This document shows, in pieces, positions 41,951 through 51,333 of a DNA stretch of 64,000 bases. The notes beneath the pieces are model-generated. The model had not been told where the DNA came from. It saw only the letters and a list, made by a program, of their open reading frames with translations, and searched no databases. This DNA is from Pyropia yezoensis (lineage: Eukaryota; Rhodophyta; Bangiophyceae; Bangiales; Bangiaceae): the NCBI GenBank assembly GCA_009829735.1, contig CM020619.1, positions 11,274,375 to 11,338,374 of the forward strand. Direction: 5' to 3'. Made by a program: the position numbers and the translations under genes. Position 1 is the stretch's first letter. Each line of letters opens with the position of its first letter.

Positions 41951-42807
41951 TCACGAATCATCCTTGGCTTTGTAGCCAAACCAACGCACCCTCAACATGA
42001 GGCGGTCAGTGTCCTCATCCCAGCCGTGGTCGATGAACTTATCGAACATGTACTCCTGCGGGCCCCGTTTGGCCGCAGGCAGTGAGGGGAGGCGCCACGC
42101 TTCCAACGCACGCGCCCAAGCTGGGTCGCCCGCAGGCGGTGGTGCAACTTTGACCACGTCCTGGCCGTTCACTGTGCGGACCCCATCGTCACTTTCGATG
42201 TTGAAGCGCCGCCCATCAGTACGAACGACCTGGTACGGCTCCTTCGTCTGGAATACCAACTTACCCCCAGTTGGGGTGTGTGAGTGGACCAATACCCAGT
42301 CACCCTGCTCGGGGACATGCTTGGCGTTGCGCACCTTTTTGTCAAAGGTACGCTTGTAGCGCTTTTGTGCTTTGTCCATCTCAGCCCTGACTTTAGGGAT
42401 GAGGTGTTCAAGCCTAGCAGCGAACTCCGCCTTACTCTCAGTAGGAGTAGGCGTCCTGCCACTCTCCTGCCTAGTTGGGAGCAACCGCCGCACGGCGATA
42501 GACCGCACACGACGGGGGGTCACAAAAGCGAGGGGTACTTCCCCGGTAGATGAGTGAACCTGCGAATTGTAGGCAGTAGTAAGAATAGAAATGTATTGGT
42601 CCCACGTTTTCACGTGCTCACTCACATAGAGGCGCAGCTGCCTAACAATAGTTTTGTTGAAGCGCTCCACCTGCCCATTAGTTTGTGGGTGGTAGGGGGT
42701 GGCATAGTTTGCCCGCACCCCCAACATATCCAGCACTCCCTGAAACAGTACAGACGCAAATTGCGGTCCATTGTCCGATAGTGTACTATCCGGAATGCCA
42801 TACGCGG
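41951..42807 (-). CDS. E1 pol, 3' part (integrase core end and chromodomain-like tail)
   Basis: Part of the E1 fossil, separated from the rest of pol by the E2 insertion. Visible are LSDNGPQF and HPQTNGQVERFNK of the integrase catalytic core and a C-terminal RLMLRVRWFGYKAKDD resembling the start of a chromodomain, as in chromoviruses. Confidence 0.8.
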
Positions 42808-43276
42808 TGTGGCAGTATTGACCCCCAGGTAGGTGGGCAACACGTGCCATGCAAGGGACGGCAGGCCACTAGCCTGATCCGTTCCTCCCCCTGCATTTGG
42901 GTCCATATTCCCTAAGTTTGGGATAGTTAGCTTAGTAGTAAATCCAACTTGGATTTGAGGGTTTTCTGCATTTATCGTCTTGAATTTTCGTGTGGCCCGG
43001 TGGGCAGGTGCTGGGGTGGGAGATTCTGAGTGGCAAGATTCTGAGGGGACCCTGGGGGGATAAGGGGAGGGACAGCGGGGCTTGGCCCTGCGTCCCCGTC
43101 CCGACCAAGAAACTGTTGGACCACACACCATCCTCTTGTTTGTCAGTGGGGGGTTTGCCCCACAACAGGGACAGAGTGTGTGCGACTTGCACTTCTTCCG
43201 GTTCCCCCGACACGGGAGGCAGCCCTTGTACACCGCCCCAACTTGGGTGTCGTGTGTGCAAGTGGTTTTTGCCACA
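42808..43276 (+). repeat. LTR b (hybrid LTR at the inversion boundary)
   Basis: 469 bp, in plus orientation (TGTGGCAGTATTG to TTTTTGCCACA). It abuts the CGCGG target duplication of E2 on the left and E1 5' leader on the right. Its inner end carries the E1-type variant (matching LTR a). Confidence 0.9.
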
Positions 43277-43278
43277 TT

Positions 43279-43297
43279 TGGTGGAGCAGCAGGGGAC
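43279..43297 (+). other. Primer-binding site (E1)
   Basis: TGGTGGAGCAGCAGGGGAC two bases after the LTR, complementary to a tRNA 3' end terminating in CCA. The tRNA identity was not determined. The same site is at 57290..57272 in E2. Confidence 0.6.
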
Positions 43298-43395
43298 AGG
43301 GGTAAACTTTACCTCCGGGTGCACCCGGGTGTAGGGGGCCCTCTGACTCAGAGGAACGGTGGACTTGGACCGTGTCATACGGATCGTCAGCCAAC

Positions 43396-44202
43396 ATGGC
43401 TAGTTCGGACCCCCCGTCGTCCGGGGAGTACACGGGTGACGCACGTACTTCAGTGCCTTTGAATACTGGTGAGACACAGGTGGGATTACCTGGGGTCGCA
43501 GAGGGACTAGAGGTCCCTCAAGCCAGCAGGACTGGAAGTGCGGGCGGGCAACAGACCACCCCGACTCAGTCGGGAGTTCACTCGGGTGACACTTCTGATG
43601 TGGGTGGGCCGAAGTCTGGCCACCGTGTGGTATACTCAACGGGAACGTCCCAAGGGGTGAGGACTGTCCCCGCGGGTTCCACTCGGGTTGGAGCCAACTT
43701 TGGCTTGGAGCCGTCGCCAACTAGGCTTTCGGAGGACGGCGGACCGCCGTTGGTCGGCGATGGGCTCGCGCCCATGCCCCCGGTTGAGACCCCTGAGGAA
43801 TGTGGTTACCCCTCAGGTGGACTCCCGGAGGCGGACCGAGACTCAATTGGAGTCGTCAATCCACTCCTCGCGGAAACTGTCCGTCGGGAGGCGACCAATG
43901 TGTTGCGGCAGACTTTGCCGGACCTGGTGGTCACGATGACGAATACTATTCTGAATCAGATTGTGGCGAGTTTGCCAGATGGCCTTAATGTCCAGACCGG
44001 ATTGGGGCTTTCGAGCCCGCAGGCGCAGGGGGAATCTCCCCTGACGCCTATTCCGGGTCGCCCCGAACAGGGGGCGACCTCTGTGACTCCCAACGTGGGA
44101 GCCGCATCATACTCGGTGGGGCGTACGCCCTTCACGGGGGAGTTTCCCCTCGGAAGCGCCGGCGGCTACACCAAGCTCGCCGTACCAGACTACAGGCGCT
44201 GA
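43396..44202 (+). CDS. E1 leader ORF before gag
   Basis: About 268 residues from MASSDPPSSG, rich in Gly, Pro and Ser, with a coiled-looking segment near LLAETVRREATNVLRQTLPD. It precedes the capsid-like frame, and is probably the N-terminal part of the gag region. No domain recognised. E2 has the same frame at 57173..56367. Confidence 0.55.
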   Translation: MASSDPPSSGEYTGDARTSVPLNTGETQVGLPGVAEGLEVPQASRTGSAGGQQTTPTQSGVHSGDTSDVGGPKSGHRVVYSTGTSQGVRTVPAGSTRVGANFGLEPSPTRLSEDGGPPLVGDGLAPMPPVETPEECGYPSGGLPEADRDSIGVVNPLLAETVRREATNVLRQTLPDLVVTMTNTILNQIVASLPDGLNVQTGLGLSSPQAQGESPLTPIPGRPEQGATSVTPNVGAASYSVGRTPFTGEFPLGSAGGYTKLAVPDYRR

Positions 44203-44218
44203 GGGTCAACTTATCCCA

Positions 44219-45142
44219 GTGCCACAGCGGCTGTTCCCTCAACGTGAGGTGCCGCTCAAGATCCAGGTAGCCAACCCGGTCTACCAGGGGATCTTTGACT
44301 GCGAGACCTACGCCCTCCACAATAGGTCGGTGGCGTATGGTCCTGACCAGGCCCAAGCCATGGGCCGTGCCAAGAAGAATGCACTTCATTCTTTTGGGCA
44401 CAAAGCGGAGCGGGATGGAACCCCCCCCCTCCGTGTCTTTGAGTTCCTACGTCGTTTCACAAAAGCCTGTGACGACAATGCCATAAGTGAAGGCATGGCT
44501 TTCTACATGCTACAGGAGTTTACGAAGGGAGACCTACGGACAGAACTTATGTCCGTCATGCCCAGCTCCTCAAGTGGAGGCGCTGGTGAGGTGACGTCCT
44601 ATTTGGAGCTCGTCAACTGGTTGTTGAGAGCCATGGTTGATGAAGCGGCGTTGGCTTCTCAAGTCGAGGAGTTTACGCAAGCCCATCAGGAAGAGGCGGA
44701 GGACGAGTTGTCCTTTGCGGAGCGAGTCCGTAAGCTCAACAATCTTTGTGGGTTTCTTCATCCACAAGCTGTGGTGAAGAGTCGGTTTGTGGAGGGACTC
44801 CATTGGTCAGTCCGGATGGAGACCCGGGAGCATAACACTGCCCGGGCGACCCTGGCCGAGTTGGCTAGGTTCGCCTACCGCAGAGGCGAGTCCTACCGCA
44901 AGTTGCGGGAGGAACAACGCCAGGAGCGTCAGGCCGAGTTGGCCAAGGAACGGGAGGAGGTGCGCCAGGCCCGAGAGTTGAGAGAGGCACGCCGAATCCG
45001 CAAGGAGAGGGTGGTAGCTGCCGTGGGACCTTCCCAGGGTATCTCTTCGTCTTCCCCAGTTGGTAAGACCCCTCCGGGAACTAATAATCGGTGTTGGAAC
45101 TGCAACTCCGATGGACACTGGGCATATGATTGCCCAAGTTGA
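44219..45142 (+). CDS. E1 gag (capsid and zinc knuckle)
   Basis: 307 codons. A retrotransposon-gag-type helical domain (around PPLRVFEFLRRFTKACDDNA and LVNWLLRAMVDEAALASQVE) is followed by a charged coiled-coil-like stretch and a CCHC zinc knuckle, CWNCNSDGHWAYDC, at the C-terminus. Family knowledge: capsid and RNA packaging. Confidence 0.85.
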   Translation: MPQRLFPQREVPLKIQVANPVYQGIFDCETYALHNRSVAYGPDQAQAMGRAKKNALHSFGHKAERDGTPPLRVFEFLRRFTKACDDNAISEGMAFYMLQEFTKGDLRTELMSVMPSSSSGGAGEVTSYLELVNWLLRAMVDEAALASQVEEFTQAHQEEAEDELSFAERVRKLNNLCGFLHPQAVVKSRFVEGLHWSVRMETREHNTARATLAELARFAYRRGESYRKLREEQRQERQAELAKEREEVRQARELREARRIRKERVVAAVGPSQGISSSSPVGKTPPGTNNRCWNCNSDGHWAYDCPS

Positions 45143-45338
45143 GTAAACGCATCCAACAACTTGTTAGGAATGCGAGTAAGAAGTCGGCTACGAACGAAGT
45201 ACGTTCACGCCGCGAGGGTGGGTCTCGACCGGTCGTCGCGGTCGCCACACCCTCGGCGGAGGGGGCGGACACGTCGTCCTCGGACTCGTCGTTTTCCCCT
45301 TCGTCCTCAGATTCGGACGCCAAGTCGGCGGGAAACGA

Positions 45339-48300
45339 ATGACCGTTGGGGCTGGCCGTCCGAAGCTCACAACGGCAGCGTCGGCCAAGTGGGCCAAAAG
45401 GACGAACCAACCGTGCCGGATACTGCGGCGACCTAAGGGAGTCCGCCCACCTCGGGTAGGACTCCCCAAGAACGTAAACCCACGTCGGGTCATCGCGGTG
45501 CTGACGGGTGAGAACTTCCAGGTGGCTGGACGGGTGCAACTTGCCCCCGGCCGCGCCTGTTGTGCCCGTATCGTACTTGATACCGGGTCAGGAGCCTCCT
45601 TGATACGCAAGTCGCTATTACCAAAGGAGGTGAAGCTCCAACGCTGGGGGTTCAAGGCCGACCATCTGATCGACATCAATGGTGGGGTACTTCCCATCGT
45701 TGGTGCCGTGACCCTACCAGCTAGGTTGGGGACCCATGAGGTCGACGTGACCTATGGTGTAGTTGAGAATATATCGGTACCCCTGCTTCTGGGTACCCCT
45801 TATGTTGTTACACAAGTGCCTTTGATTTGTGACCCTGAGTATTGGGTCAGGTTGATGAATGGGGAAACCATCCCCATCCTTGGTAAGGGAAAGTCTGTGG
45901 CTCCTGTGACAGTCTCACAGTCGAAGCCTGTTTGCTCTGTGAGGGAAGGGTTTACTGCTACCCTGCGTTTAGCCCGTAAAGTCACGTTGCCCCCCAACTC
46001 GGTGGCGCACGTTGACGTTGTAACTGATTATACGGGGAACGGGTCGGTGCACCCTTACCCCCGTCTTGCTCGCAAGCACCAAGTGCATGTTGCCCTTGGC
46101 ACGATGGACTCCAAAGCCGGAGTCCCGTGGAGGATCCAGGTGATGAACCTGAGCTCGTCGCCCAAGTACTTCAAGTCGGGAGCCAAGTTCGGCTATATCG
46201 ACCAACACGAGGGACCGGTAGTAGCGGTCACCCTCAACGCGGGCGCAAGTAGCGACCCGAAGTCCGGAGAGGAGAAGCATCAAGCCAAGTCGGCCGCCTC
46301 TCCTCGGCCCCATGTGAACATGGAGGGTGTCCCACCCAGGTTGAGGGTTCAAGTTGAACGCCTCTTGGACGAATATCACAAGTTGTGGGATGGTCAATTG
46401 GGACTCATGAGAGCTACCCAACACCGGATCGAGTTGAAGCCCGGTGCACCCCCTATACGCCAACAACCGTATAGGGGAGGACCCCGTTCAAGGGCCCTTG
46501 TTAAGGAGCAAGTTGCTCGCATGGAGGCCCTCGATGTGATCGAGGCCAGTAACGCCGAGTGGGCGAGTCCGGTGGTTATCGTCCCCAAAGTTGATGGGAC
46601 CCCCCGGTTCTGTATCGACTACCGTAAGCTCAACGAGAGCACGGTGAAGGACGGTTATCCCCTACCTAGGATGGACGACTGTCTGGACTCTCTGGGGGAG
46701 GCAAACGTGTTCTCTACCCTGGACTGTAACGCGGGGGACTGGCAAATTCCCATTGCCCCGGAGGACAGGCATGAAACTACCTTTACCTGTCACTGTGGTA
46801 CCTACCAGTGCAAGCGCCTACCGTTTGGTCTGTGTAACGCGCCGGCAACTTTCCAGCGCGCTATGGACATGATTCTGGCCGGAGTACGGTGGCAGATCTG
46901 TCTCGTGTACCTAGACGATATCATTGTGTTCTCCCGAAGTCCGGAGGAACACATTGGCCATCTTGGCCAGGTGTTCAAGCTACTTGCTGACGCCGGTGTG
47001 TCACTGAAGGCGAGTAAGTGCCACCTCTTCACTCAAGAGGTGGAATACTTGGGACATGTTGTCCGTCCGGGGCGTCTCAGTGTCAACGAGAAGAACGTGA
47101 GGGTCATCCGTAAGGCTCAGTACCCCCGGACCCAGACCCAGATGAGGAGCTTCCTCGGGATGTGTAACGTGTACCGACGTTTCACCAAGGGCTTCGCCAA
47201 GGTGGCGAAACCGTGGAATGAGTTAGTGAGCTCAACGCTACCGAAGAACCTGCCTCCCCCAAGTCGGATGGAGCAGGAATCCTTTGAGACTCTTCGGGAT
47301 CTTCTGCTGAAGCCCCCTATCCTGGCTATTCCCAGGTTGGGAGGCCACTACATCCTGGATGTGGACGCTAGCTACGACCAACTTGGTTGTTTGTTGCTTC
47401 AGCAGCAGCCGGACAAGGAGTACTTGCCGGTGGGATACTTCAGCAAGGGGCTGAACTCGGCCGAGAAGAACTACGGAGTCACCGAGTTGGAAGGACTCGC
47501 AGTGGTGTGGGCGGTGACGTCACTTCGTCAATACCTAGAGGGTGAGAAGTTCCTCATCCGCTGTGACCACCGCGCGTTGCAGTTCATCTTTAAGACGGAC
47601 TGTACGAACACTCGTCTCAACCGGTGGAGGGTGCGACTGGCACCCTTCAATTTTGATATTGAGTACCGACCTGGCAGGCAACATGCCCTTGCCGACGGCC
47701 TCTCTCGGGTACCTACCGAGGGGCTGGACACTAACCCAGTCGATGAGGACATCCCCATCGTGGGGGCAGTCACGCGCTCGGGTCAGGCGTTGAACCCCGA
47801 GGCGCCAGGGATCAAGAAGTACTTGCCCCTGTCCCTGGACGAGGTGGTGAAGGCCCAGGCCGAGGATCCCTTCTGCAAGTCGCAGAGGGATATACTGGAT
47901 ACAGTGGCGGAGACGCGGTTCTTCTTGGGAGACGATGGCCTCCTCATGAGGAGGGGGGTATTCCAGGGGACCGAACAACTTGTCGTCCCCACATCCCTCA
48001 AGGGCAGTATCCTTGAGAGGGAGCACAACGCTCCCACGGGTGGACACCTGGGGTCTAGTAAACTGTACCAGACCCTGAGGACCAGGTACTACTGGCCTTC
48101 CATGGTGGTGGACATCTACAGTTGGGTGGCTGCCTGCACAAGTTGTGCACAGAACCGTCTGATGGAACGGCGGCCTACTACGGCTATGCTATTGTTCTCG
48201 GCCAAGGAGCCCTTTGCCGCGTTGGCGATGGACATCCTTGGGCCACTGCCAGTGACCGAGGAGGGCAACCAGTACCTCCTGGTCATCTGTGAACGCTTCA

Positions 48301-48383
48301 CGAAACTTACGCGAGCGATCCCACTGGCAGAGATCACGGCCATGTCGGTCGTGTCAGCCTTCCTAGATCATTGGGTTGCCGCG
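45339..48383 (+). CDS. E1 pol, 5' part (protease, RT, RNase H, integrase N-terminus)
   Basis: Aspartic protease DTGSGASLI, reverse transcriptase with FCIDYRKLNESTVKDGYPLP and YLDDIIVFSR, RNase H (LDVDASYDQLGCLLLQ, YFSKGLNSAEKNYGVTELEG) and the integrase HHCC region (HNAPTGGHLG ... CTSCAQN). The order PR-RT-RH-INT is Ty3/gypsy. The remainder of E1 pol lies at 42807..41951, separated by the E2 insertion and inversion. Confidence 0.92.
48379..48383. repeat. Target-site duplication of E2 (one copy)
   Basis: CCGCG, the inverted counterpart of CGCGG at 42803..42807. Inverted placement of a 5-bp duplication is the signature of the later inversion. Confidence 0.75.
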
Positions 48384-48853
48384 TGTGGCAAGAACCACTT
48401 GCACACACGACACCCAAGTTGGGGCGGTGTACAAGGGCTGCCTCCCGTGTCGGGGGAACCGGAATAAGTGCAAGTCGCACACACTCTGTCCCTGTTGTGG
48501 GGCAAACCCCCCACTGACAAACAAGAGGATGGTGTGTGGTCCAACAGTTTCTTGGTCGGGACGGGGACGCAGGGCCAAGCCCCGCTGTCCCTCCCCTTAT
48601 CCCCCCAGGGTCCCCTCAGAATCTCGCCACTCAGAATCTCCCACCCCAGCACCTGCCCACCGGGCCACACGAAAATCCAAGACAATAAATGCAGAAAACC
48701 CTCAAATCCAAGTTGGATTTACTACTAAGCTAACTATCCCAAACTTAGGGAATATGGACCCAAATGCAGGGGGAGGAACGGATCAGGCTAGTGGCCTGCC
48801 GTCCCTTGCATGGCACGTGTTGCGCCCCCTACCTGGGGGTCAATACTGCCACA
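48384..48853 (-). repeat. LTR c (E2, 3' LTR in element sense)
   Basis: 470 bp, ends TGTGGCA/TGCCACA. Carries the E2-type variant near its inner-type end (ggaataag on the plus strand, against ggaagaag in LTRs a and b). Confidence 0.92.
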
Positions 48854-49191
48854 CTCCCCTCTCCTCAGTTCCGACCGACCCGGTCGGCCCTGTGAGGGGG
48901 TGCGTAAACGCACGTCTCGGCGTTGGGGGCGCGACTTGCTGTCCCCCATCGAGTAAGTGACGCGGATGTGGAGGCGGTCACGTTGACCGCCCCTCTCCTC
49001 AAGCTTGCCCACTCGGCAGCTTGCTCTCCCCGGTTCGCACTTCACCATCACCACCACCTCCCCTTCGCCTTCCACGGGGCCGCCCCACACTGGGGAGGCC
49101 ACCCGTCTACCCACGATCCGAGTCCCCCTCAACTCGAGGCGGGTCTCGTGCCGCTGTAGCCAGGGCGTCTCTCCCCAACTTGGGGAGAGCC

Positions 49192-51135
49192 ATGGCGACC
49201 CCGGGGGGGGAGACGGACTCTCTTGAAGAGCGTATGGAGGACACCACCTACGGTGCAGCACCCGCCGGGACTTCCGGCGGGGGCTCCACGATCGCTCCGG
49301 GGAATGGGACTCCCGCGTCACCCGGCTTTGGGTTGACGGCGGGATCTCCCCCGGAGGCGGGACAAGTTGTCCCGCGTGAGGCCCTGGGGCGGTGGTTTTA
49401 CCCCGCTTGGCCTCTATATGAGGAGGGGTTGACTGTTCTTCGCTGTGGCCGACTTGGCGCAGCGATGGGTCGGGTATGGGACCGCCTACGGGAGAAGTAT
49501 CCCCGTAGGGTCGGGTTCCCTGCCGGCTTCAGGACGGACCAGTTTGCCTTCCTGGACGATGACGAGGTTGAGGACGTTCAGCGGGCCAAGGCCATGGTGG
49601 ACCGCGGGGGAACTATCCCGGGTCCCGGCGACTTGCCGACCTTTACTTGGGACGCGGTGGCAACTCGCCCCCCGTACCTTCACGAGGCCGATCCGCACAC
49701 TCATCACTTTGATGTGCGGATGGAGAAGGACTTCCGGCGAGGTCCCTACTTGGTGGCCTCGGCTCAACTTGAGTTTCCTCAGCAGTCTGCTGCCAGTAAG
49801 GAGCAGTACTATCCGAAGAAGCCCGAGTGGTGGCCTCAAGTTGAGGTCCCCTACGGGTTCCCGGCGTTGCTGGCACGGTTGCTTGACCACTTCGGCTCCG
49901 TCATGTTGACGGCTGGCCCTGATCACCTGGTGTGGGCCATGTTGGCCACCCAGTGGCTCCTCGAGGTCATGTCGACCTGGGTGTCTTGTGTGCAGCGGCG
50001 GGGGTTGCTCTCGCATCTCCCCCTCCGGCTTATCCAAGGTTTGGAACAGCTCACCCCTCAGCTAGTTGCTGAGGGGTGCTCATCAGGACAACTCACTCTA
50101 CTTGAGGAGATGCTCCGGCTCCACAAGTTTATCGAGTGGGAGAGCATCGAGCACAAGTTGCGCCGCCCCACTCGTGGGCCCAAGGACGATGGCGCACTTC
50201 GCCAGTTCGTGTGGGTCGCTCGTGAACTTCACGACGGCCGTGTGGTCCTACGAGAGGGGTTGGGCGTCGGGGACTACCCGTATGCTCCGGGGGTGGATCG
50301 CCACACTGCGCCACCCCCGGACAAGGCCATAGTTATGGCTGTGCCCTCATATGATGACCATATGACTCAACCCACTGCGGGCGCCCCAAGTCGGGGTCGC
50401 AGTTACACCCGGGTCCCGCCACCTCGGCGTGCCCCTCCGCTTCCTTCTGTCCCCTTCCAGCCGCACGGGAACATCCCGATTAGCGTGGCCGTTGAGTCGT
50501 CCACCCCGGTGTCCCCCAACCTGGGGGCCACCCTCCTGACGGTGTACCCCAAGTTGGTGTTACCGCCCACGCCTCTAACCTCAGAGATGATGATCACCAC
50601 GTTGGTGCGCACCATTTCCTGGTTGGCCGCGTCGACCGCAACCCTTCAAACTTCCGAGACTCCTCAACTTGAGGAGCGCGTTCGTACTGCAGTGGCGACC
50701 GCGAGTTGCGAGTCGGTGGCGGAGTTTATGACGGCCGAGTTGGCTCGCATTGGGGCTATTATGCCCCAGCCAGCCCCACTTGGGCGTGGCAAACGTCGAG
50801 CGAGTCGGGCATACTCGCCTCCTCGCCGTCGTCGCCGACACTCGCGGCGCTCTCCCTTCGTGTCGGAAGACGAGTTGTCTTACTCCGTCTCGGAGTCCTC
50901 GACTCCGTCAGAGTCGGAGTCGGTCCGGCGTCTGCGTCGCCAACTTGCGCGCAAGACTAAGCAGAAGAGTAGCCACGGTCGTCGCCACTTGCGCGACCGT
51001 GAGGGGCGCGACGGTTCCGACTTGGAGCCGCCGCCCCCTCCGACTGGAGGGGAGCGTTATCGCCGCGGGTCTCGCCGCTCGCCTCTACGTGAGGGCGAGG
51101 GCCGCGGGGTGGGAGAGTCTAGCATGCATGCCTAG
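49192..51135 (+). CDS. Antisense accessory ORF of the LTR element, E2 copy
   Basis: 647 residues from ATG 49192, the same layout as the E1 copy at 39809..41752. The two proteins differ at about sixteen residues by eye over the 704-codon frame, mostly in the first third. In one eight-codon window (around 40175-40199 and 49558-49582) five nucleotide differences are all in third codon positions of this frame, which argues that this strand is translated. The Arg/Ser-rich tail is identical. Function unknown; a nucleic-acid-binding protein is inference from composition. Confidence 0.65.
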   Translation: MATPGGETDSLEERMEDTTYGAAPAGTSGGGSTIAPGNGTPASPGFGLTAGSPPEAGQVVPREALGRWFYPAWPLYEEGLTVLRCGRLGAAMGRVWDRLREKYPRRVGFPAGFRTDQFAFLDDDEVEDVQRAKAMVDRGGTIPGPGDLPTFTWDAVATRPPYLHEADPHTHHFDVRMEKDFRRGPYLVASAQLEFPQQSAASKEQYYPKKPEWWPQVEVPYGFPALLARLLDHFGSVMLTAGPDHLVWAMLATQWLLEVMSTWVSCVQRRGLLSHLPLRLIQGLEQLTPQLVAEGCSSGQLTLLEEMLRLHKFIEWESIEHKLRRPTRGPKDDGALRQFVWVARELHDGRVVLREGLGVGDYPYAPGVDRHTAPPPDKAIVMAVPSYDDHMTQPTAGAPSRGRSYTRVPPPRRAPPLPSVPFQPHGNIPISVAVESSTPVSPNLGATLLTVYPKLVLPPTPLTSEMMITTLVRTISWLAASTATLQTSETPQLEERVRTAVATASCESVAEFMTAELARIGAIMPQPAPLGRGKRRASRAYSPPRRRRRHSRRSPFVSEDELSYSVSESSTPSESESVRRLRRQLARKTKQKSSHGRRHLRDREGRDGSDLEPPPPPTGGERYRRGSRRSPLREGEGRGVGESSMHA

Positions 51136-51333
51136 TTGGCAGCTGCCTTTGTTGTGAGAGTGTGAGGGTTAGGGCTGTAGTTAAAAGCCACTCTGCGTAC
51201 CACTTCGACTTGAAGCACTCTCTTGGCACTGTTACTCGGCCATCCCTTACGTTGAGGGAGGGCTGCTAGGGTCTATCTCATTCCGGGCACAGTATGCCCG
51301 GACCTTCTCAGCGGAAAGGTCCTCCACATATTC

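Noticed and set aside
48376-48960. Frames running through the LTRs, such as one of 194 codons
   Set aside because: The same frames recur in all LTR copies, cross the LTR boundary and have no domain; they follow from LTR sequence.
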